Under the pieces are notes generated by a model that searched no databases, had not been told where the DNA came from, and saw only the letters and a list, made by a program, of their open reading frames with translations. From NCBI GenBank assembly GCA_946611195.1, contig CAMODB010000006.1, forward strand, positions 1 through 54,036: a stretch of DNA of 54,036 bases. The letters are read 5' to 3'. The stretch is from an uncultured Bacillota bacterium (GTDB lineage Bacteria > Bacillota_I > Bacilli_A > ML615J-28 > CAG-313). The translations under genes and the position numbers were made by a program. Shown here piece after piece: positions 18,783-29,744 of this stretch. Position 1 is the first letter of the stretch; every line of letters begins with the position of its first letter.

Positions 18783-19388
18783 ATGATTACAATGAAAAAT
18801 GTGATAAAAGAAGGTAATCCGCTTCTTCATGAAGTGTCTGTTGACGTAAATTTACCTTTAAGTAATGAAGATGAAAATATTTTAAGACAGATGATTGAAT
18901 ATATTAGAGAATCAATCAAGGAAGAAAATCAAGATAATCCGGAATATCGACCAGCTGTTGGTTTAGCTGCTCCCCAACTCGGTATTATGAAAAAAATGAT
19001 TGCGATAATAGCACCAGATGAAAATTATGTCGAACATGAATTATTCTTAATTAATCCTAAAATCATATCTTATTCAGAAGAATTAACTTACCTTAAAGGA
19101 GGAGAAGGTTGTTTATCGGTAGATAGGCCTTGTGATGCGGTAATCCTTCGCCCTAAAAGAACTACCTTTGATTCTTATTTCTATGATTATGAAACAAGAG
19201 AAATAATAAAGAATCGTATCAAATTAAAAGGCTATTTATCGGTAGTCTTTAATCATGAATATGATCATTTAAAAGGAATTCTCTTTGTGGATAAAGTTAA
19301 TAAAGATAATCCTTATTATGTTCCCGAAAATGCAACCCCAGTAATCTTTAAAGGGGAAAAGATAGAAGAAAATGAAGAAAAGTCTTAG
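18783..19388 (+). CDS. def: Peptide deformylase
   Basis: VGLAAPQLGI, EGCLSV, HEYDHLKG. Confidence 0.96.
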   Translation: MITMKNVIKEGNPLLHEVSVDVNLPLSNEDENILRQMIEYIRESIKEENQDNPEYRPAVGLAAPQLGIMKKMIAIIAPDENYVEHELFLINPKIISYSEELTYLKGGEGCLSVDRPCDAVILRPKRTTFDSYFYDYETREIIKNRIKLKGYLSVVFNHEYDHLKGILFVDKVNKDNPYYVPENATPVIFKGEKIEENEEKS

Positions 19389-19405
19389 TTTAAAAACTAA
19401 GACTT
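19380..19405. terminator. Bidirectional terminator between convergent def and HAD genes
   Basis: AAGTCTTAGTTT..AAACTAAGACTT. Confidence 0.85.
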
Positions 19406-20206
19406 CTTTTCTATATTTAAGACATATTTTTCAATAGCTTTTTTTAAGCCATCATTTTCTATTCTATCAGTTACATAAGTAGCAGCTTTTTTGGCGTTAT
19501 CATTGCCTTGTCCCATTGCGATAGACGTAGCTGCATATTTTAACATTGGTACATCATTATCAGCATCCCCGAACGCAAAAGTATTTTTTAAATCATAACC
19601 ACAGATGTCGATGATTCTTTTAATACCTAAGGCTTTACTAGCTCCTTGTTTTACTACATCACAACCATAATTACCCCATTTATAGAAGGTAAGAGTAGGA
19701 TATTCTTTGATCAATTCATCAACAATAGGATGTATTTCTAAAACCCAAATTTCGATTATTTTATCGATTTTAACATCCGCAAATGATTTTACCTCTTTAT
19801 AATCAACTTTGATAATATTATCAAAAACTTGTCTTAAATCTTCATTGAAATAATGTTTATAAACAAAGCCTGATTCTAATAAGACATAAGAGATCTTTTT
19901 TTCTTCAAATTCTTTAACTAATTTTTCTAAGATTCTTTCATCAATTGGATCTGTAAAGACTTCTTGATCACCAATATAAATTTGGCAGCCATTCGCAAGA
20001 TTATAACCAGTTAAATAAGGTTTGATTTCTTCTATTTCTGTTAAACCTTCATAGGTTCGGCCAGTAGAAACATACATATCAATATCGTCACGTTTGGCTA
20101 AATAGGCTAAGATTTCTTTGGTTGATTTTTCTATTTTCATTGTATTAGAATTAACTAAGGTTCCATCAACATCAAAGAAAAGAACTTTTTTATCTTTATT
20201 GTCCAT
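19397..20206 (-). CDS. Cof-type HAD hydrolase
   Basis: FFDVDGTLVNSN; FGDADNDVPMLKYA. Confidence 0.92.
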   Translation of the reverse strand: MDNKDKKVLFFDVDGTLVNSNTMKIEKSTKEILAYLAKRDDIDMYVSTGRTYEGLTEIEEIKPYLTGYNLANGCQIYIGDQEVFTDPIDERILEKLVKEFEEKKISYVLLESGFVYKHYFNEDLRQVFDNIIKVDYKEVKSFADVKIDKIIEIWVLEIHPIVDELIKEYPTLTFYKWGNYGCDVVKQGASKALGIKRIIDICGYDLKNTFAFGDADNDVPMLKYAATSIAMGQGNDNAKKAATYVTDRIENDGLKKAIEKYVLNIEKKS

Positions 20207-20207
20207 C

Positions 20208-22052
20208 TTATTTACCTATTTTAATAAGGGAAACGTTGATTAAAGGTTTTCTATTTAGATAACTAAAGATATATTGTGATATCTGATTAGCTATTTGTTT
20301 TTCTAGCGATTTTTCATTTAATTTAGTTGAATTGATTAAACCTTTATAGATTTCATTTGTTTTATTAGCAATCTTCTTATTGACAATAATAGATTCATTA
20401 GGGGTTGCAAAACCTTTCGTTACAATCTTTATATCGCTTACTAATTCTTTTTGTTTATTGATATAAAGGGTTGCGGTAACAAGCCCATCATCAGCCATCT
20501 TCTTTCTTTCTTTTAAGACATCACTATCGACATCACTTAATTCGGAATCAAGATAGATATCATAAGCTGGTACCGCATGTTTAGTAACCTTAGCTTGTTT
20601 CTTTTGATTGATTGCTAAAACATCACCTGAGCCTAAAACAAAGCAATTTTCCTTTTTTATACCAAGTTCGGTTGCTAATTCAACATGACGTTTTAACATC
20701 AAATATTCCCCATGAATAGGCATAAAGTATTGAGGTTGCATAAAACTTAACATCATTCTTAATTCATTTTGTGAGGCATGACCTGTGGTATGAATATCGG
20801 TTAATGGACTATTACGAATTACATGAGCCCCGGCATGAACTAATTTATTGATATATCTATTTATCATTTGTTCATTACCAGGAATAGGTTTTGATGAATA
20901 AATAATTGTATCATTAGGTTGTAAAGTAATTTGTTTATGGGTTCCCGACGCAATTCTCGATAGGGCTGCCATTGGTTCTCCTTGTGAGCCGGTACAGAGA
21001 ATTGTAATATGATCAGATTCAATTTTCTTTAATTGACGAGCATAGAGAACACTACCTTTAGGAAAATTAATATATTTTAATTTACTAGCTACTTCTATTG
21101 TTTGTTCCATACTATGACCAAAGACTACTACTTGACGACCACATTCAATACTTGATTCAATGATTTGTCTTACCCGATAAACATTCGAAGCGAAGGTTGC
21201 GACAATAATTCGCCCTTCAATTTGATGAAATAAATTAGCTAAGGTTTCACCTATTTTTCTTTCACTACTAGAAAATTGGGGAATATTCGCGTTAGTACTC
21301 TCGCTTAATAAACACAATACACCATCATGACCTAATTTAGTCATTTTATAATAATCACTCATTTTACCAATGGGACTAAAATCAAATTTAAAGTCCCCAG
21401 TGGATACTACATAACCAAGATTAGTCTTAATAGCTATGCCAAAAGAATCGGGAATAGAATGATTAGTTCTAAAGAAACTTACTTCAAAATTCTTAAATTT
21501 ATAAATAGAATCATCATAAAATTGTGTAAGATGATATTTAACATTGGGGAATTCTAACATCTTCTTTTCAATTAAACCAATTGCTAAACCATTTGCATAA
21601 ATAGCCGGAATATGAACTTTTTCAAGTAAGAATGGTAAAGCCCCAATATGATCTTCATGACCATGGGTAATAAATAAACCAATGATTCGTTTTTCATTTT
21701 CTTTAAGATATGTAAAATCGGGAATAATATAATTTACACCATGCGCGTCATCATCCGCAAATAATATTCCCGCATCAATAATAAGTATTTCATCATTTTG
21801 TTCGATGACATACATATTCATACCAATAACACCTAGACCACCTAAAGAATAGATTTTAATATCATTATTGATTTTAAGATGTGGTTTCTTTTCTTTAATA
21901 GAATCTTTTTTATTAATTATTGGTTTCTTTTTATCATTAGGTTTAGTATTCTTATTAATAGCTAGTTTAGGATTGTTAATTCTTTTTTGTTGATTATTAG
22001 AACTGTGACCTAAATGACGAGGAGAATTATTATTTTGTATTTTCTTTTCCAT
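20208..22052 (-). CDS. rnj: Ribonuclease J, with basic low-complexity N-terminal extension
   Basis: THGHEDHIGALPFLL metallo-beta-lactamase/beta-CASP; GSQGEPMAALSRIASG; HTTGHAS. Confidence 0.94.
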   Translation of the reverse strand: MEKKIQNNNSPRHLGHSSNNQQKRINNPKLAINKNTKPNDKKKPIINKKDSIKEKKPHLKINNDIKIYSLGGLGVIGMNMYVIEQNDEILIIDAGILFADDDAHGVNYIIPDFTYLKENEKRIIGLFITHGHEDHIGALPFLLEKVHIPAIYANGLAIGLIEKKMLEFPNVKYHLTQFYDDSIYKFKNFEVSFFRTNHSIPDSFGIAIKTNLGYVVSTGDFKFDFSPIGKMSDYYKMTKLGHDGVLCLLSESTNANIPQFSSSERKIGETLANLFHQIEGRIIVATFASNVYRVRQIIESSIECGRQVVVFGHSMEQTIEVASKLKYINFPKGSVLYARQLKKIESDHITILCTGSQGEPMAALSRIASGTHKQITLQPNDTIIYSSKPIPGNEQMINRYINKLVHAGAHVIRNSPLTDIHTTGHASQNELRMMLSFMQPQYFMPIHGEYLMLKRHVELATELGIKKENCFVLGSGDVLAINQKKQAKVTKHAVPAYDIYLDSELSDVDSDVLKERKKMADDGLVTATLYINKQKELVSDIKIVTKGFATPNESIIVNKKIANKTNEIYKGLINSTKLNEKSLEKQIANQISQYIFSYLNRKPLINVSLIKIGK

Positions 22053-22087
22053 GTTTCTCTCCTTTCTTTTAAATTTTAATATTCTTA

Positions 22088-22957
22088 TTATTTTAAATTA
22101 TTGGTTAATTTTAAAAACAACCGATAGATATCAACAGTACAAGCAGCATCATGTAATGCATTATGATCTTGTACTTCCATTGGTGGTTTTTTATTAAAGA
22201 TTTCATAAGCAGCATATAAACCAATATCATCTTTAATATTATAATAGGTTTTGATTAACTGCATTAAATTAACAAAATTCTTACGATTAGTTATTGGTTC
22301 TAGTTTATATCTTTTATAACTACTATCTAACATTAAATAATCATTGCGACCCCAAATATAAATTGTAGGTTGATATAAAACCATATATTCTTTTAATAAA
22401 TTATAGAATTTATAAAAAGGTGGAGCTTTCGTCAAGACCTCTTTTTTAATATTTAAAAAATCTATAGTTCGATCTGATAAACCAGTTTGACAAGTTGGTT
22501 TAAGATATCCATAATCAGTATCAACACTATTACCTTGATCATCTAAAAGATATAAACCATAACTAATAATTTCCATATAGAAATCTTTAGCTCCATGTTT
22601 ATGATTATAAGGAGGCATAGAAAATTCAAAATCTAAAAATAATTTATAAGATGGTTTTTTTATTACTTTTACGACGCCTTCTTTAATCATATCATAATCA
22701 AAATAAGTATATAGTTTCTTTCCTCTTCTATTTAAGAGTTTAATGAAACTAATTATTTCCGTTACGTGGTGTTTTCTTCTCAATGTTTTATTATTACTAG
22801 CATAACAATAGAGCACCACACCCGAATTTAAATAACGTCCGAAACGAGATAGTTGGCTACTCGTGATATAATAATAATCAATTTCTTTTTTATTTTTGAT
22901 ACCAATTAAACGATTTTGTTCATCAAAAGAATGGATTATACCATAAACGTAAGCCAT
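22088..22957 (-). CDS. DEDDh-type 3'-5' exonuclease
   Basis: LDFEFSM ... WGRNDYLML ... HNALHDAACT exonuclease motifs. Confidence 0.8.
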   Translation of the reverse strand: MAYVYGIIHSFDEQNRLIGIKNKKEIDYYYITSSQLSRFGRYLNSGVVLYCYASNNKTLRRKHHVTEIISFIKLLNRRGKKLYTYFDYDMIKEGVVKVIKKPSYKLFLDFEFSMPPYNHKHGAKDFYMEIISYGLYLLDDQGNSVDTDYGYLKPTCQTGLSDRTIDFLNIKKEVLTKAPPFYKFYNLLKEYMVLYQPTIYIWGRNDYLMLDSSYKRYKLEPITNRKNFVNLMQLIKTYYNIKDDIGLYAAYEIFNKKPPMEVQDHNALHDAACTVDIYRLFLKLTNNLK

Positions 22958-22974
22958 ATTAAATCTCCTTTCTT

Positions 22975-24762
22975 TTAATTCATATTTTTTATTTTATTAG
23001 CGATATCAACAGGGATACCTAAAGCTTTATATTTTTCTATTTTAGCTTCTTTCATTTCTTCTAGGGAAGAAAAATTCTTTAAAAGTAACATCTTTCTTTT
23101 TTTACCAATTCCTTCAATATTATCTAAAGAAGATGTGAAAGTATTTTTAGTATGTTTTTCTTTAAAGAAGCTTATCGCAAATCGATGGACTTCATCTTGC
23201 ATTGCTTCAAGTAAAAGAAATAAATTAGAATGTTTATCTAAAAATATTTCTTTTTTATCTTTAGTAACAATAGCTTTAGTCCGGTGATTATCATCTTTTT
23301 CTAGCCCTATTAAATCAACATCTTGAAGACCAATTTTTTTAAAGACGTCTATAGCCGCTCCCACTTGCGGTAGACCCCCATCGACAATTACTAAACTAGG
23401 TTTTCTTAAATTATCTTTAATTACTCTCGTATAACGTCTCGTTAAGATTTCCTGCATAGAATGATAATCATCAGCTCCTACGACTGTTTTAATATTATAT
23501 TTACGATAATCTTTAGGACTCTTGATACCATCGATATAGACAACCATCCCCGCAACAGCACTTGAGCCTTGAATATTTGAATTATCGAATAATTCAATAA
23601 CTTTAGGATATTTAATATTTACCATTTTCGCAAGTTCGTTTAAAGGTTCTTTGGTTTTTTCTAATTTTAATAATCTTAATTTATCTAAATTTTCTAAATT
23701 GTTTTTCGCATTTTCACAAACTAAATCGACTAATTTCTTTTTAAGGCCTCTTACGGGAATATTAATTTTGACATCTAATAATTCACTTAAGATTTCTTTT
23801 TCGTCAAGATATGGTATTAAGATTTCTTTAGGGACGATATTAGCTTGATAATCATAGAAAGAATAAATATAAGAAATAATTAATTCATTCAAGTCGCCTA
23901 CGATATCAAATACTTCCCCATCTCTTTCAATGATTCGACCACGGCGCATATGTAATATTTGAATACATACTTTATCTTTAGCTGCATAATAACCGAAGAT
24001 GTCTCTAGTGACATTATCATTTAAAGACATCGTTTGTTTTTCCATTAAGGCTTTAGTACTATTAATGATATCGCGATATTCTAAAGCTTTTTCAAATTCT
24101 AGATTTTCACTAGCTATTTGCATTTTTTGTTCTAAGATATCTAATAATTCGGTATCCGACCCATTTAAGAATTTTATTACACTATTAATGTGTGGTTCAT
24201 AATCAGCTTTCGTGACTTTATTTTCACATGGTCCTAAACATTGTCCCATATCATAATATAAACATCTCTTTTTGGGTATCTTATTACATTTACGAAATGG
24301 ATATACTTTATTTAAGACTTCTACCGTATCACGACAAGCTTTTGCGTTAGGATAAGGACCAAATAAACGACCATTATGACGTCTTACTTTTTTAATATCC
24401 CTAGTCATAATTAATCTTGGATGTTCTTCTTTAGTAAGGAGAATATAAGGATATGTCTTATCATCCATTAACATGATGTTATAATGAGGACGATATTCTT
24501 TTATAAAATTACATTCTAATAAAAAGGCTTCCGTTTCGGAGCGAGTAATGATATATTCAAAATTCACTACTTCCGATAACATTTGTGTGGTTTTTGCATC
24601 ATGAACATTACTATTAAAATAACTCGATAAACGATTTTTTAATATTTTTGCTTTACCAACATAGATGATAACACCATCTTTATTATACATTTGGTAACAG
24701 CCCGGTTGAAAAGGTACTAAGGATAATTTGGCCTTAATATGTTGTTTTATTTCCTTATCCAT
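22975..24762 (-). CDS. uvrC: Excinuclease ABC subunit C
   Basis: PGCYQMYNKDGVIIYVGKAKILKNRL; VIVDGGLPQVGAA; GIGKKRK. Confidence 0.97.
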   Translation of the reverse strand: MDKEIKQHIKAKLSLVPFQPGCYQMYNKDGVIIYVGKAKILKNRLSSYFNSNVHDAKTTQMLSEVVNFEYIITRSETEAFLLECNFIKEYRPHYNIMLMDDKTYPYILLTKEEHPRLIMTRDIKKVRRHNGRLFGPYPNAKACRDTVEVLNKVYPFRKCNKIPKKRCLYYDMGQCLGPCENKVTKADYEPHINSVIKFLNGSDTELLDILEQKMQIASENLEFEKALEYRDIINSTKALMEKQTMSLNDNVTRDIFGYYAAKDKVCIQILHMRRGRIIERDGEVFDIVGDLNELIISYIYSFYDYQANIVPKEILIPYLDEKEILSELLDVKINIPVRGLKKKLVDLVCENAKNNLENLDKLRLLKLEKTKEPLNELAKMVNIKYPKVIELFDNSNIQGSSAVAGMVVYIDGIKSPKDYRKYNIKTVVGADDYHSMQEILTRRYTRVIKDNLRKPSLVIVDGGLPQVGAAIDVFKKIGLQDVDLIGLEKDDNHRTKAIVTKDKKEIFLDKHSNLFLLLEAMQDEVHRFAISFFKEKHTKNTFTSSLDNIEGIGKKRKMLLLKNFSSLEEMKEAKIEKYKALGIPVDIANKIKNMN

Positions 24763-24778
24763 ACCTTGTTCCTCCTTT

Positions 24779-26260
24779 TTAATTGCGATGATAAAGCGTT
24801 GTTAAATAGGCAATATAAGAAGCTAAATCATTATTTAAATCATTTTTTTCAATTCTAAAGATCCAATTATTACCTAAGGTAGAAGGCGTATTAAGACGAC
24901 CTTCTTTATTTTTTTGTAAATAATCAACAAAACTAATAATGGCTAATCTACAATGGGAAGCTAAAGCACATCTGATTAACGCATTACCACAATCATAATC
25001 ATCTTTAAAGAATAAATAATCTTTGACATAATTTCTTTCTTTTTCATCTAATTCATCAAACCATTGACGAATAGGTGGATTATCATGAGTTCCTGGATAA
25101 ACTACATTATTAACTTCAAAATTAGATACACTTCCTTCAATATCATTAGGATTAAAACTAAATTCTAAGACTTTCATACCGGGATAATTTAATTTCTTTA
25201 ACATCTTATCCACTTCCGGCGTTAAGAATCCTAAGTTTTCCGCAATAATATCTAAATTAGGTAATTCTTTTTCGATTGTTTTAAAAAGTTTGACATTCGG
25301 TCCTTTTTCCCATTTTCCTCTTGTCGCATCTTTATCGCCATAAGGAATGGTATAATAAGCTTCAAAACCACGGAAATGATCAATTCTAATTACATCAAAT
25401 AATTTAGAAGCATTTTTAAATCTTTCAATCCACCAACGGTAATTATCTTTTTTCATTTCTTGCCAGTTATATAAAGGGTTTCCCCATAATTGACCTAGAA
25501 GTGTAAAACCATCAGGGGGACAACCAGCAACTTTTTTCGGTACTAATTTTTCATCTAATTGAAAATATTTTGGTTTTGACCATACATCACTGGAATCATA
25601 AGCTGTATAAATCGGCATATCACCAATGATTTTAAGTCCTTTGTTATTAGCATATTCTTTTAAATTTAGCCATTGTTTATAGAAAATATATTGAATAAAA
25701 GACCAGAATCTTACTTCATCATTATTTTCAATATAATATTTTTCGATTGCAACTTCATCTTTATTTAGATATTCTTTAGCCCAATGATTAAAACTCTTAC
25801 CATTATTTTGATATTTTAAAGCCATAAACAAACTATAATCTTTTAACCAATATTCATTATCTTTAATGAAATCATTAAATTTAGTTTGGTCCTTTAATTC
25901 TTTAAAATTTTGATAAGCGGCTCTTAAAACGATAAATCTAGTTTCATATAGATGCGAATAATTAATATAATTTGATTCATCTCTTAAATATTCATAATCA
26001 AGTGTTTCTAATAAACCATCTTTTTTAAGTAAATCAAAATCTATAAAGTAGGGGTTCCCCGCAAAAGTAGAAAATGATTGATAAGGACTATCACCATAAG
26101 AAGTTGGTCCAAGTGGTAAGACTTGCCAATAAGATTGTTTACTTTTTATTAAAAAATCAACGAAATCATAAGCTTCTTGTCCTAAAGTACCTATTCCATA
26201 AGGATTAGGTAGACTGAATATTGGAAGCAGGATTCCTGCACTTGATGAACGAATATTCAT
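24779..26260 (-). CDS. malQ: 4-alpha-glucanotransferase
   Basis: SSAGILLPIFSLPNPYGIGTLG; VIRIDHFRGFEAYY; GTHDNPPIRQW. Confidence 0.96.
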   Translation of the reverse strand: MNIRSSSAGILLPIFSLPNPYGIGTLGQEAYDFVDFLIKSKQSYWQVLPLGPTSYGDSPYQSFSTFAGNPYFIDFDLLKKDGLLETLDYEYLRDESNYINYSHLYETRFIVLRAAYQNFKELKDQTKFNDFIKDNEYWLKDYSLFMALKYQNNGKSFNHWAKEYLNKDEVAIEKYYIENNDEVRFWSFIQYIFYKQWLNLKEYANNKGLKIIGDMPIYTAYDSSDVWSKPKYFQLDEKLVPKKVAGCPPDGFTLLGQLWGNPLYNWQEMKKDNYRWWIERFKNASKLFDVIRIDHFRGFEAYYTIPYGDKDATRGKWEKGPNVKLFKTIEKELPNLDIIAENLGFLTPEVDKMLKKLNYPGMKVLEFSFNPNDIEGSVSNFEVNNVVYPGTHDNPPIRQWFDELDEKERNYVKDYLFFKDDYDCGNALIRCALASHCRLAIISFVDYLQKNKEGRLNTPSTLGNNWIFRIEKNDLNNDLASYIAYLTTLYHRN

Positions 26261-26279
26261 AATTATTATCCTTTTCTTT

Positions 26280-26621
26280 TTAATTATTATTTATTTGATT
26301 TAAGATATCTTCAATATGTTTACCATATTCAATGGATTCATCATATTTAAAACGTAATTCTGGTGTTTTTCTTAAATCAATGCGATGAGCGATTTCACTT
26401 CTTAAAAAGCCTTTAGCTTGTTCTAAAGCTTTACTAGTCGCTACCTTTTCATTTTCATTACCAAAGACGGTATACCAAATTTGGGCAACACTCATATCTT
26501 TATTTAATGATACTTTAGTAATGGAAACAAATTTTAATAATTCATTATGGCTATCATTTAGAAGAATATCAGCAAGTTCTCTTTCAATGGTTTTTTCACA
26601 TCTTTGAATACGATAACTCAT
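26280..26621 (-). CDS. rbfA: Ribosome-binding factor A
   Basis: RfbA-type fold; LRSEIAHRIDLRKTPELRFKYDESIEYGKHIEDIL; downstream of infB. Confidence 0.96.
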   Translation of the reverse strand: MSYRIQRCEKTIERELADILLNDSHNELLKFVSITKVSLNKDMSVAQIWYTVFGNENEKVATSKALEQAKGFLRSEIAHRIDLRKTPELRFKYDESIEYGKHIEDILNQINNN

Positions 26622-26622
26622 A

Positions 26623-29157
26623 TTAATCTCTTTCTGCTTCTTCCATTACGAAGCATTCTAATCTATCGCCAACCTTAAGGTCATTAAAGTTTTCAACTGT
26701 AATACCACAATCATAACCTTCTTTAACTTCCTTAACATCATCTTTAAAACGACGTAAGCCAGCAATTTTACCAGTATAAACGACAATACTATCTCTTATT
26801 ACGCGGACACTACCATTACGTTTAAGTTCACCTTTTGTAACCATTGATCCCGCAACAGTACCCACCTTACTAATCTTAAATAATTCTCTTACTTCAGCTT
26901 CTCCTGTTACATGTTCTTCAAGAACTGGATCAAGTAAGCCTTTAGCTGCTTTTTCAATATCTTCTTGTAATTTATAAATAATATTGTATAAACGGATTTC
27001 CACATTCTTTTCTTTCGCAAAATCAGAGATTTGGGAAGTAGGACGAATATTAAAACCAACGATTATCGCATGAGAAGCGATAGCTAAACTGATATCATTT
27101 TCCGTAATACCACCAACACGACTAGAGATGATATTAACCTTGATACCTTCAATTTCAATTTTATCAACAAGACCTTTAATAGCTTCAATTGAGCCTTGAA
27201 CATCACATTTAATGATTAAATTAAGATTCTTAACTTCACCATTTTCATTTTGTAAGATATCATTTAAGCTGGTAGCACGCATTGCGCCCATCTCTTCATT
27301 GAATTTATTTTGCGCTCTTACTTCAGCTATTGCCCGGGCTTTCTTTTCATCTTCTAGAGCCATGAATTTTTCACCAGCGAATGGTACATCAGTAAGACCA
27401 GTTATTTCTACTGGTTTACTAGGACCAGCCGTCTTAATGATACGACCTAATTCATCTTGCATTGCTCTAACCTTACCATAAGTAATACCAACGACAATCA
27501 TATCGCCAACTTTTAAGGTACCACTTTCAACAAGAAGGGTTGCAACAGAACCACGTCCTTTATCAAGACGAGCTTCAATAACAGTACCTACTGCTTGACG
27601 ATTAGGATTAGCTTTATATTCTTTCATATCCGCTAATAATAATACCATTTCTAGTAATTCATCAACACCTTTACCAGTTAAAGCAGAGATTTCTACATAA
27701 ATGGTATCGCCACCCCAATCTTCTGGTATAAGATTATAAGTAGTTAATTCTTGTTTAATACGTTCCGAATTAGCACCTGGTTTATCCATTTTGTTAACCG
27801 CAACAATGATTGGAACATTGGCAGCTTGCGCATGTTCAATCGCTTCTTTAGTTTGTGGCATTACACCATCGTCAGCCGCAACAACTAAAATAACGATATC
27901 TGTTACTTGCGCACCACGAGCACGCATTTCTGTAAAGGCAGCATGTCCTGGAGTATCAATGAAAGTAATTAAACGATTATCTTTCATTACTTGGTAAGCA
28001 CCAATATGTTGAGTAATACCACCAGCTTCACCTTTAACAACATGACTACTACGAATAGTATCAAGTAGAGTTGTTTTACCATGGTCAACGTGACCCATAA
28101 TAGTAACAATAGGTGGACGAGGTACTAGATCTTCTTCTTTATCTTCAATGACCATTTCATCAAAACGAATCATATCCGCAATTTGTTTATTCTTAACTTC
28201 AAAATTATATTCCATTGCGATAAGTTCAATCGTATCACGGTCAAGACTTTGCGTAGCAGATGCCATAACACCCATTGACATAAAGAGTTTCTTAACAAGT
28301 TCTGTTACACTAATACCTAATTCATCAGCCACATCAGAAGTAGTCATATTAGGTTCATAATAAAGAACATTTTCTTCTTTCTTGATTTCTCTTTCACCAG
28401 CTAATTTTTCAGCTCTACTCTTTTGCGGTTTAGCTTTCTTTTGTTTAATATTTTCATTAGTCTTAACTTTTTTCTTGATACGAACATTCTTTTGACCTTC
28501 ATAACGATCCCCAGAATACATATCACCATATTTGTTAATTACTTCTTCATCTTCTTCATTAAGACTTAAATTTTCTTCTTGATATACTGGTTTAGAAGCT
28601 TTCTTTTGATTATTAAAGTTATTAGTGTTAGCATTATTTACATTGTTAACATTGTTAACTTTGTTGACATTGTTGACATTGTTAACGTTGTTAACTTTAT
28701 TATCTTTAGGTTTATTATTTTGTTGATTAGGCTTATTAGTATTATTAGCTTTATTAACATTGTTATCTTTAGGTTTATTATTTTGATTTGGTTTGTTATT
28801 AGCGATGCTAGCGCTATTAGCGTTGTTAGCATGATTTACATTATTATTTTTATTATCTTTTGGCTTATTGTTAACAGGATTTGGTTTAGGTTCAGCCTTT
28901 TTAATTTCGACGATTTTTTTCTCTTCGACTTTTTTTACATCCCCTTTTGTTTCAACTTTTACTTCAGGTTGTTTTGGAGCTACAACTTTTTTCGCCTTAA
29001 AGCCACTAACATTAAATCTTTTAGCTAATTTCTTTTCTAACACTTTATCAACTTCACTATCTTCATTATAGTTATCATCAAATACAAATAAGCTTATTGC
29101 ATCTAGAACCTTACTCGAATCAATATTTAAGAATTCTGCTATATCTTTAACTTTCAT
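26623..29157 (-). CDS. infB: Translation initiation factor IF-2
   Basis: [35 protein letters not shown]. Confidence 0.99.
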   Translation of the reverse strand: MKVKDIAEFLNIDSSKVLDAISLFVFDDNYNEDSEVDKVLEKKLAKRFNVSGFKAKKVVAPKQPEVKVETKGDVKKVEEKKIVEIKKAEPKPNPVNNKPKDNKNNNVNHANNANSASIANNKPNQNNKPKDNNVNKANNTNKPNQQNNKPKDNKVNNVNNVNNVNKVNNVNNVNNANTNNFNNQKKASKPVYQEENLSLNEEDEEVINKYGDMYSGDRYEGQKNVRIKKKVKTNENIKQKKAKPQKSRAEKLAGEREIKKEENVLYYEPNMTTSDVADELGISVTELVKKLFMSMGVMASATQSLDRDTIELIAMEYNFEVKNKQIADMIRFDEMVIEDKEEDLVPRPPIVTIMGHVDHGKTTLLDTIRSSHVVKGEAGGITQHIGAYQVMKDNRLITFIDTPGHAAFTEMRARGAQVTDIVILVVAADDGVMPQTKEAIEHAQAANVPIIVAVNKMDKPGANSERIKQELTTYNLIPEDWGGDTIYVEISALTGKGVDELLEMVLLLADMKEYKANPNRQAVGTVIEARLDKGRGSVATLLVESGTLKVGDMIVVGITYGKVRAMQDELGRIIKTAGPSKPVEITGLTDVPFAGEKFMALEDEKKARAIAEVRAQNKFNEEMGAMRATSLNDILQNENGEVKNLNLIIKCDVQGSIEAIKGLVDKIEIEGIKVNIISSRVGGITENDISLAIASHAIIVGFNIRPTSQISDFAKEKNVEIRLYNIIYKLQEDIEKAAKGLLDPVLEEHVTGEAEVRELFKISKVGTVAGSMVTKGELKRNGSVRVIRDSIVVYTGKIAGLRRFKDDVKEVKEGYDCGITVENFNDLKVGDRLECFVMEEAERD
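28615..28870. repeat. Asn-rich tandem/low-complexity repeat tract in the infB linker (9-nt units encoding VNN)
   Basis: Iterated (a)ttgttaac-type units encode [27 protein letters not shown] recurs. Confidence 0.9.
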
Positions 29158-29160
29158 TAG

Positions 29161-29469
29161 TTACTCACTTTCTACTTTGGATAGTTCTTTAAATTTCTTA
29201 CTAAAGCCATTATCTAAGATACCAATTACTTTATAATTATTAGTACCAATGGCTTGATTAAGTTCTTTACTATCAAAAGATTTATTTACTTCTACTTGGT
29301 AAAAGTAGGATTTTTTAATTATTTTATCTATTGCTTGATCAGTTGAATCATTAGCTAGAAAAATATAAGAAACTTTTTTATTTTGTAATTTTTCGATTAC
29401 GCTATCAGTTCCTAAACAAACTTTCCCGGCTTTTCGACAAAGACCTAATAAATTTAAGGTTTTATTCAT
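29161..29469 (-). CDS. ylxQ: L7Ae-family RNA-binding protein (YlxQ)
   Basis: LGLCRKAGKVCLGTDSVIEKLQNKKVSYIFLANDSTDQAIDKI. Confidence 0.9.
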   Translation of the reverse strand: MNKTLNLLGLCRKAGKVCLGTDSVIEKLQNKKVSYIFLANDSTDQAIDKIIKKSYFYQVEVNKSFDSKELNQAIGTNNYKVIGILDNGFSKKFKELSKVESE

Positions 29470-29734
29470 TCTCTAGCCTTCTTAATAATTCATCATAGAT
29501 GGAATCATCAACAGTTATTTCTAAATGCTTATCAAGTAAGTGTTTAGCTTTTGCTTTCTTGACAACATTTAAATCTTTTGTTAAATAAACACCTCGACCT
29601 CTGGTTTTCCCTGTATCACAAATAACGACGTCACCTTCTTTGGTTCTGACGATTCTAAACATTTCTTGTTTAGGATGTTGCATACCGGTTACAACACATT
29701 TACGAAGAGGAACTTTCTTCTCTTTTTCTATCAT
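29462..29734 (-). CDS. ylxR: YlxR/RnpM RNA-binding protein
   Basis: PLRKCVVTGMQHPKQEMFRIVRTKEGDVVICDTGKTRGRGVYLT. Confidence 0.94.
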   Translation of the reverse strand: MIEKEKKVPLRKCVVTGMQHPKQEMFRIVRTKEGDVVICDTGKTRGRGVYLTKDLNVVKKAKAKHLLDKHLEITVDDSIYDELLRRLENE

Positions 29735-29744
29735 TTATTCACCA

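Noticed and set aside
28640-28700. Regular short repeats considered as a CRISPR array
   Set aside because: Units are ~9 nt, contiguous, without spacers, and in frame within infB; no cas genes in the window
28579-29028. 149-aa plus-strand ORF (and others at 28638, 28868) opposite infB
   Set aside because: Low-complexity shadow of the Asn-rich IF-2 linker repeats; no RBS or domain
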